Source: Nitrospirota bacterium (GTDB lineage: Bacteria; Nitrospirota; Thermodesulfovibrionia; Thermodesulfovibrionales; Dissulfurispiraceae). From it: a DNA stretch of 64,000 nucleotides. Within the stretch, counting starts at the first letter, position 1, and the number at the start of each line of letters is the position of its first letter. Shown in pieces: positions 59,983-64,000 of the stretch. Both the position numbers and the translations under genes were made by a program. The stretch spans positions 1 through 64,000 of the forward strand of contig JAJYVD010000001.1 in assembly GCA_021792185.1 (NCBI GenBank). Reading direction: 5' to 3'. A model generated the notes under the pieces. The model saw nothing but the letters and a program-made list of their open reading frames with translations. It did not search any database and was not told the origin of the DNA.

Positions 59983-60786
59983 CTATTTCAGCCCTAAGAC
60001 GTCCTGCATGTCGTATAATCCCGGCTTGCGGCCCGAAATCCAGAGGGCTGCCTTTAATGCTCCCCTCGCGAATGTATCTCTGCTCGACGCCTTGTGGGTG
60101 ATCTCTACGCGCTCTCCGAGGCCGTAAAAAAATACGGTATGTTCTCCTACGACATCTCCGCCTCTCAGCGTCTGTATGCCTATTTCCTTTTTAGTTCTTT
60201 CGCCTATCACTCCCTTTCTTGCGTAGACAGCCGCATCGTCAAGGTTTCTGTTGACGGCGTCAGCGATCACCTGCGCCATTTTCATGGCCGTGCCGCTCGG
60301 AGCGTCTTTTTTCAGCCTGTGATGCGCCTCGACTATTTCGATGTCGTAGTCGTCGCCGAGCACCCTTGCTATGTCATGCAAAACTTTAAGTAGAAGATTT
60401 ACGCCGACGCTCATATTCGGCGCAAGCACTATCGGGATATCTCTTGAGACCTCTCTAATTGGCTCTAATTCTTCTTTAGAGAATCCTGTTGTGCCGATTA
60501 CAATTGCTTTTTTGCTTTCAGAAGCGAGCTTTACATGCTGTAGTGTTGAATTTATGGATGTAAAATCTATGATGACATCGCACGTATCGATAATACCTTC
60601 GATCGTATCCGTAACTTTTATCCCTGTATCTCCTATTCCCGCAATATGTCCTATATCTTTACCTACGGCCTCATGTCCTTTTCTTTCGGTAGCGCCGACG
60701 AGCCTTAATTCGTGATAATCCTTTGAAAGGGCGGTAATCCTGTTTCCCATCCTTCCGGTTGCGCCTGTGACTATAATCTTTGTCAT
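59983..60786 (-). CDS. dapB: 4-hydroxy-tetrahydrodipicolinate reductase DapB
   Basis: 267 residues from ATG 60786 (MTKIIVTGATGRMG) with GGAGG upstream. NAD(P)-binding GATGRMG, VIGTTGFS, APNMSVGVNLLL and the substrate motif HHRLKKDAPSGTA are all there. Lysine/diaminopimelate synthesis. Last gene of a minus-strand unit uvrA-apbE-yacG-dapB; it starts 4 nt after yacG stops. Confidence 0.97.
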   Translation of the reverse strand: MTKIIVTGATGRMGNRITALSKDYHELRLVGATERKGHEAVGKDIGHIAGIGDTGIKVTDTIEGIIDTCDVIIDFTSINSTLQHVKLASESKKAIVIGTTGFSKEELEPIREVSRDIPIVLAPNMSVGVNLLLKVLHDIARVLGDDYDIEIVEAHHRLKKDAPSGTAMKMAQVIADAVNRNLDDAAVYARKGVIGERTKKEIGIQTLRGGDVVGEHTVFFYGLGERVEITHKASSRDTFARGALKAALWISGRKPGLYDMQDVLGLK

Positions 60787-60790
60787 ATAA

Positions 60791-60961
60791 TTATTCCTCC
60801 CTCTTATCTTCCTCTTCTTCGGTTTTTTCATCGGGAATCTTATACTCCTCCGATGCCCATTTGCCGAGGTCTATCAGTTTGCACCGCTCGGAGCAAAACG
60901 GCCTCCATGGATTTTCCTCCCATGTCGTCTTTTTCTTACACGCCGGACATGTAATCTGCAT
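60791..60961 (-). CDS. yacG: DNA gyrase inhibitor YacG-like zinc protein
   Basis: 56 residues: [27 protein letters not shown] then [14 protein letters not shown] and an acidic tail. The four-cysteine zinc ribbon (CPAC...FCSERC) and the [14 protein letters not shown] core identify the YacG/DUF329 family. The ATG shares its base with the stop of apbE (TAATG) and comes out of a facing-repeat arm. Too short to be noticed by length-based searching. Confidence 0.93.
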   Translation of the reverse strand: MQITCPACKKKTTWEENPWRPFCSERCKLIDLGKWASEEYKIPDEKTEEEEDKREE

Positions 60962-60989
60962 TACTCCAATACCCCATTACTCCATTTTA
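60961..60989 (-). repeat. TGGAGTAA-type tandem repeat at the end of apbE
   Basis: On the minus strand the last apbE codons read in units TGGAGTAA/TGGGGTAT/TGGAGTAA. They encode WSNGVLE and also supply the ATG of yacG. It resembles the TGGAGCAA units before the TorD gene. Confidence 0.55.
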
Positions 60990-61977
60990 TCTTATCTTTC
61001 AGCCCTTCGGTAACATGAATTTTACCATCTTTATCGATTATAACTCCATCAAGATTCAACCGGTTAAGGACGTCCATTCCTTTCTGAGCCCCTAAAACAA
61101 ATATGCCGGTCGCAAAGGCGTCGGTAAATGCGGCGTCCTTTGCTATTACGGTTACGCTGCGGCATTCGCTATCCGGATAACCTGTCTTGGGGTTCAGAAG
61201 GTGATGGTATCTCCTGCCGTCTTTTATAAAGAATTTTTGGTAATCGCCGGATGTCGATATAGCCATATCGGAGAGACCGACGGTTGCCAGAATTTCATCT
61301 TTATCTGTTTGCTGTCTCGGATTTTGAATTCCCACATTCCACAAACTGCCATCGGGTTTTATGCCGAATGTTTTAATGTCTCCGGCAACTGCGACAATGC
61401 CGGCCATTATGCCCTGTTGTTTAAGAATTTCGACCGCCTTATCAGCCGCATATCCTTTTATAATGCCTCCGAGGTCTATCTGCATACCTTTTGTTTTAAG
61501 AAAGACCGTTGACGCTTCTTTGTCGATAACGATATTTTTATACCCGACTAATTTTAATTTTTCTTTGACGATTGCTCTATCCGGAATTATTTTTTTCTGA
61601 AAATTCCACAGGCGCACCAGGGGGCCGACTGTAACGTCAAACGCGCCCTCCGTGTTTTCGGATACGTACAATGCCTTTTCTATTATTTCCGTGGTTTCGG
61701 GAGACACCCTGACCGGTTTATTGCCGGCGTATCTGTTAATCGCTGATATTTCGCTGTCCTCGCTGTAAAAATTCAACAGTTTCGCAAGCCGTTCCAGTTC
61801 AGCGAATGCCTTATCTATAGCTGCCTTTTCCTCCGAGTCTGAAGAAACCGTAATGGAGACTATTGTATACATTGAAGATCGCGTCTCTTTGTAAAGTTTT
61901 TCTTGAGAAGGGGAGCATGAAAGCAGCATAGCAGTAGAGCAGAAGAACAGCAATCCATAAACAAAACCTTGCTGCAT
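60961..61977 (-). CDS. apbE: FAD:protein FMN transferase ApbE (lipoprotein)
   Basis: About 338 residues from ATG 61977. Lipoprotein signal with lipobox LLSC near residue 21 ([14 protein letters not shown]). ApbE motifs: [70 protein letters not shown]. It attaches FMN to threonines of exported flavoproteins such as Rnf or Nqr subunits. The in-frame ATG 62028 would add residues entirely encoded by element B2. The signal-peptide core is written in octamer repeats. Confidence 0.94.
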   Translation of the reverse strand: MQQGFVYGLLFFCSTAMLLSCSPSQEKLYKETRSSMYTIVSITVSSDSEEKAAIDKAFAELERLAKLLNFYSEDSEISAINRYAGNKPVRVSPETTEIIEKALYVSENTEGAFDVTVGPLVRLWNFQKKIIPDRAIVKEKLKLVGYKNIVIDKEASTVFLKTKGMQIDLGGIIKGYAADKAVEILKQQGIMAGIVAVAGDIKTFGIKPDGSLWNVGIQNPRQQTDKDEILATVGLSDMAISTSGDYQKFFIKDGRRYHHLLNPKTGYPDSECRSVTVIAKDAAFTDAFATGIFVLGAQKGMDVLNRLNLDGVIIDKDGKIHVTEGLKDKIKWSNGVLE

Positions 61978-62142
61978 GAAGGTCAGATTTGCTTCAATGA
62001 CTTTATCAACAGCACCTTTTAACCACATAGTCTTATACCCGTCATCCGCATCGGTGGTATCCTCTTAATGAAACATATATTATCTTTGCTTTGCATAAAA
62101 AACAACACTTATAAAGGCGTTGAAGCGAACCTGACCTTCATG
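61975..62142. repeat. inverted-repeat-bounded element, family B copy 2
   Basis: Arms CATGAAGGTCAG (61975-61986) and CTGACCTTCATG (62131-62142), perfect 12 bp, unlike those of copy 1. Conserved GCTTCAA/TTGAAGC follows inside, and the core is homologous to 37,990-38,163 on the opposite strand. The left arm lies across the apbE start codon and the right arm ends 3 nt before the uvrA stop. Confidence 0.85.
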
Positions 62143-62145
62143 TCA

Positions 62146-64000
62146 TTACGGAGCATGGTCATATATCTTCTTCGCCAAATATCTTCCCGTATACGATTCT
62201 TTATTCTTTGCTACTTCTTCCGGTGTCCCGGTTGCAACTATTTTGCCGCCTTCGTCTCCGCCTTCAGGCCCGAGGTCTATGATATAGTCGGCTGATTTTA
62301 TTATATCAAGGTCGTGCTCGATAACTATAACGCTGTTCCCCATATCGACAAGCCCGTTTATCACGTTCAGAAGCCTCTGTATGTCCACGAAGTGGAGGCC
62401 TGTTGTCGGTTCATCGAGTATGTATAGAGTATTGCCTGTAGCTTTTTTCCCGAGTTCTTTTGAGAGCCTTAATCTCTGAGCCTCTCCGCCTGAAAGGGTG
62501 GTCGCGGGCTGTCCTAATTTTAAATAGCCCATTCCCATGTCTTCGAGAATATCGAGACGCTGTTTTAGGGGAGGGATAACGCTGAAGAATTCGAGGGCCT
62601 CGGATATGGTCATTTCAAGGACATCGGAAATATTTTTGTCTTTGTAACGTATATCAAGAGTTTCTTTATTGTATCTTTTGCCTTTACAAACATCGCAGGT
62701 AACATACACATCGGGAAGAAAATGCATCTCTATTTTTTTCAGGCCGTCGCCCTGACATGCCTCGCACCTGCCTCCGGATATATTGAAACTGAACCGGGAT
62801 GCTTTATATCCCCTCACCCTCGATTCGGGGAGTTGAGAGAAAAGGTCCCTGATAAAAGTGAAAATGCCGGTATATGTAGAAGGGTTCGACCGTGGAGTTC
62901 TTCCGAGCGGAGACTGGTCAATGCATATTACCTTATCGACCTTTTCCATACCTTCTATCTTTTTATATTGCCCTGGAAGCAGGCTGCTTTTATATAAATA
63001 CCTCGACAGCGCCTTATAAAGAATTTCGAATATCAACGTGCTCTTGCCGGAGCCTGAAACCCCGGTCACGCATACAAATACTCCAAGGGGGATTGAAACG
63101 GCGACGTTTTTCAGATTGAACTCGGATGCGCCTGTAATCTTTAAAAACTCCTTCGAGTTCCTTTTTTTTACGGATGCCGGTATGGCAAGCTGTCCGGTGA
63201 GATATTTTCCGGTAATAGACGCGGTATCATTCATAATATCAGGAGGCGCGCCTGTCGATATTATCCATCCACCGTTTTTACCCGCGCCGGGCCCCATATC
63301 TATGACATGATCCGCTGTTCTTATAGTCTCTTCGTCATGTTCGACAATAATTATACTATTGCCTGCGTCTCTTATCAGAGAGAGGCTTTTAAGAAGTTTC
63401 GCGCAATCCCTCGGATGCAGGCCGATGCTCGGCTCATCAAGCACGTAAAGCACGCCGGTAAGGGAAGAGCCTATCTGCGTGGCGAGCCTTATCCTCTGCG
63501 CCTCTCCGCCCGAAAGGGTAAGGGAAGGCCTGTTGAGGGTTAAATATCCGAGCCCCACCTTGTCGAGAAAAGAGAGCCTGTCCTTTACCTCTTTAAGCAC
63601 CCGCCTGGAGATTACAGTCTCTCGCTCCGAAAGCCTCAATCCTCGCACAAAGTCCCCGGCATCTTTAACGGACATTTTTGAGAATTCTCCTATGCTTATG
63701 TCATGGAGCTTTATGTTCAACGACTCTTTCCTCAATCTCATGCCGCCGCATGCCTTGCATGGAACCATATGGGTCAACTCTTCTTCCGCGATTCCAAACC
63801 CAGGACTCTGAAACTCAAACGCATCGCTTATGCCTTCAAATCCTATGCCTTTACACCTGGGGCATGCGCCGTATTTGCTGTTAAAAGAAAACAACATCGG
63901 CTCTATCTCAGGATAGCTGATGCCGCACTGAGGGCAGGCCAATGTCCTGCTGAACGGAATATCCCTGTCTTCGTCTATAAGGTTGATAACGACCGTATCC
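62146..64000 (-). CDS. uvrA: excinuclease ABC subunit A (5' part outside the window)
   Basis: About 617 C-terminal residues of roughly 940. Two zinc-ribbon regions (CPQCGISYPE... CPRCKG; CEACQGDG...CDVCKG), ABC signature LSGGEAQRIRL twice, Walker A GVSGSGKSTLI, and DEPSIGLHPRD / DEPTTGLHFVD. Recognises DNA damage for nucleotide-excision repair. The frame is open to the window edge, so the start lies further right. It precedes apbE on the same strand with element B2 between. Confidence 0.97.
   Translation of the reverse strand, partial: DTVVINLIDEDRDIPFSRTLACPQCGISYPEIEPMLFSFNSKYGACPRCKGIGFEGISDAFEFQSPGFGIAEEELTHMVPCKACGGMRLRKESLNIKLHDISIGEFSKMSVKDAGDFVRGLRLSERETVISRRVLKEVKDRLSFLDKVGLGYLTLNRPSLTLSGGEAQRIRLATQIGSSLTGVLYVLDEPSIGLHPRDCAKLLKSLSLIRDAGNSIIIVEHDEETIRTADHVIDMGPGAGKNGGWIISTGAPPDIMNDTASITGKYLTGQLAIPASVKKRNSKEFLKITGASEFNLKNVAVSIPLGVFVCVTGVSGSGKSTLIFEILYKALSRYLYKSSLLPGQYKKIEGMEKVDKVICIDQSPLGRTPRSNPSTYTGIFTFIRDLFSQLPESRVRGYKASRFSFNISGGRCEACQGDGLKKIEMHFLPDVYVTCDVCKGKRYNKETLDIRYKDKNISDVLEMTISEALEFFSVIPPLKQRLDILEDMGMGYLKLGQPATTLSGGEAQRLRLSKELGKKATGNTLYILDEPTTGLHFVDIQRLLNVINGLVDMGNSVIVIEHDLDIIKSADYIIDLGPEGGDEGGKIVATGTPEEVAKNKESYTGRYLAKKIYDHAP

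Noticed and set aside
62068-62295. 75-codon plus-strand frame across element B2 and the uvrA end
   Set aside because: It runs antisense through uvrA and merely translates the element arm (ANLTFM); no independent evidence.
1-64000. CRISPR array
   Set aside because: The many short repeats have 7-9 bp periods or occur as facing arms; no direct repeats of 24-40 bp with unique spacers and no cas genes were seen.

Overview
The window is about 64 kb of chromosome from a Gram-negative-type (diderm) bacterium of roughly 46-48 % GC. Tat-exported enzymes, lipoproteins, an outer-membrane barrel and periplasmic sensors show two membranes. A cysteine-ligand molybdoenzyme, polyferredoxin, rubredoxin, a ferritin-like protein and a heme-c-bearing GGDEF/EAL protein point to an anaerobic or microaerophilic respiratory life. 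The gene mix fits Nitrospirota (Thermodesulfovibrionia-like) or a deltaproteobacterial relative; this is inference, because no rRNA is present.

Layout. 1-1.3 kb: small unknown genes. 1.4-8.8 kb: ribD, an HD-GYP phosphodiesterase, hemW, a Do-type protease and tilS. 8.8-9.3 kb: two inverted-repeat-bounded elements and tRNA-Ser(GCU). 10.4-22.5 kb: a pyrimidine operon (PyrR-type leader, pyrR-pyrB-pyrC-carA-[R-M pair]-membrane protein-carB, then a PPi-type phosphofructokinase) in which a BsuBI/PstI-like restriction-modification pair sits between carA and carB. 22.6-31.6 kb: signalling block (double PhnD-like sensor, histidine kinase, NtrC-like regulator, diguanylate cyclase, heme-c GGDEF-EAL). 31.9-43.2 kb: molybdoenzyme island (ArrA/ArrB-like catalytic and Fe-S subunits, TorD chaperone, polyferredoxin, FmdE, ModE-like regulator, MOT1-like transporter, MoeA-like protein, outer-membrane protein, TatA, TatC). 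43-48.7 kb: YchF, K+ channel, BrnTA, radical SAM protein, an rsmI start fragment, ChrA. 48.7-52.5 kb: fluoride riboswitch and fluoride operon. 52.6-58.4 kb: ilvBN, a homocitrate/isopropylmalate synthase-type enzyme, a CorC-type protein, rubredoxin, ferritin-like protein. 58.4-59.9 kb: a decayed integron (intI tail, one cassette with attC) followed by higBA. 60-64 kb: uvrA-apbE-yacG-dapB on the minus strand.

Functional logic. The molybdoenzyme island collects almost everything needed to make and export one respiratory enzyme: molybdate uptake, a molybdenum-type regulator, cofactor handling, chaperone and Tat translocase. The fluoride block is a complete riboswitch-controlled detoxification unit. 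The pyr operon shows attenuation by PyrR.

The most unusual feature is repeats. (1) Short-period (about 7-9 bp) tandem repeats arranged as facing purine-rich and pyrimidine-rich arms occur at more than a dozen places. Several lie in frame inside conserved enzymes (PyrC, CarA, CarB, HemW, MoeA-like), repeatedly in the same reading frame, giving EQKS...SELPNF peptides; others encode the hydrophobic cores of two signal peptides or fill intergenic gaps. (2) Elements of about 130-175 bp have conserved cores, but their terminal inverted arms differ completely between copies while remaining perfectly complementary within each copy. The integron remnant is also informative: its attC pairs with the cassette's own first bases exactly as expected of an excised cassette circle.
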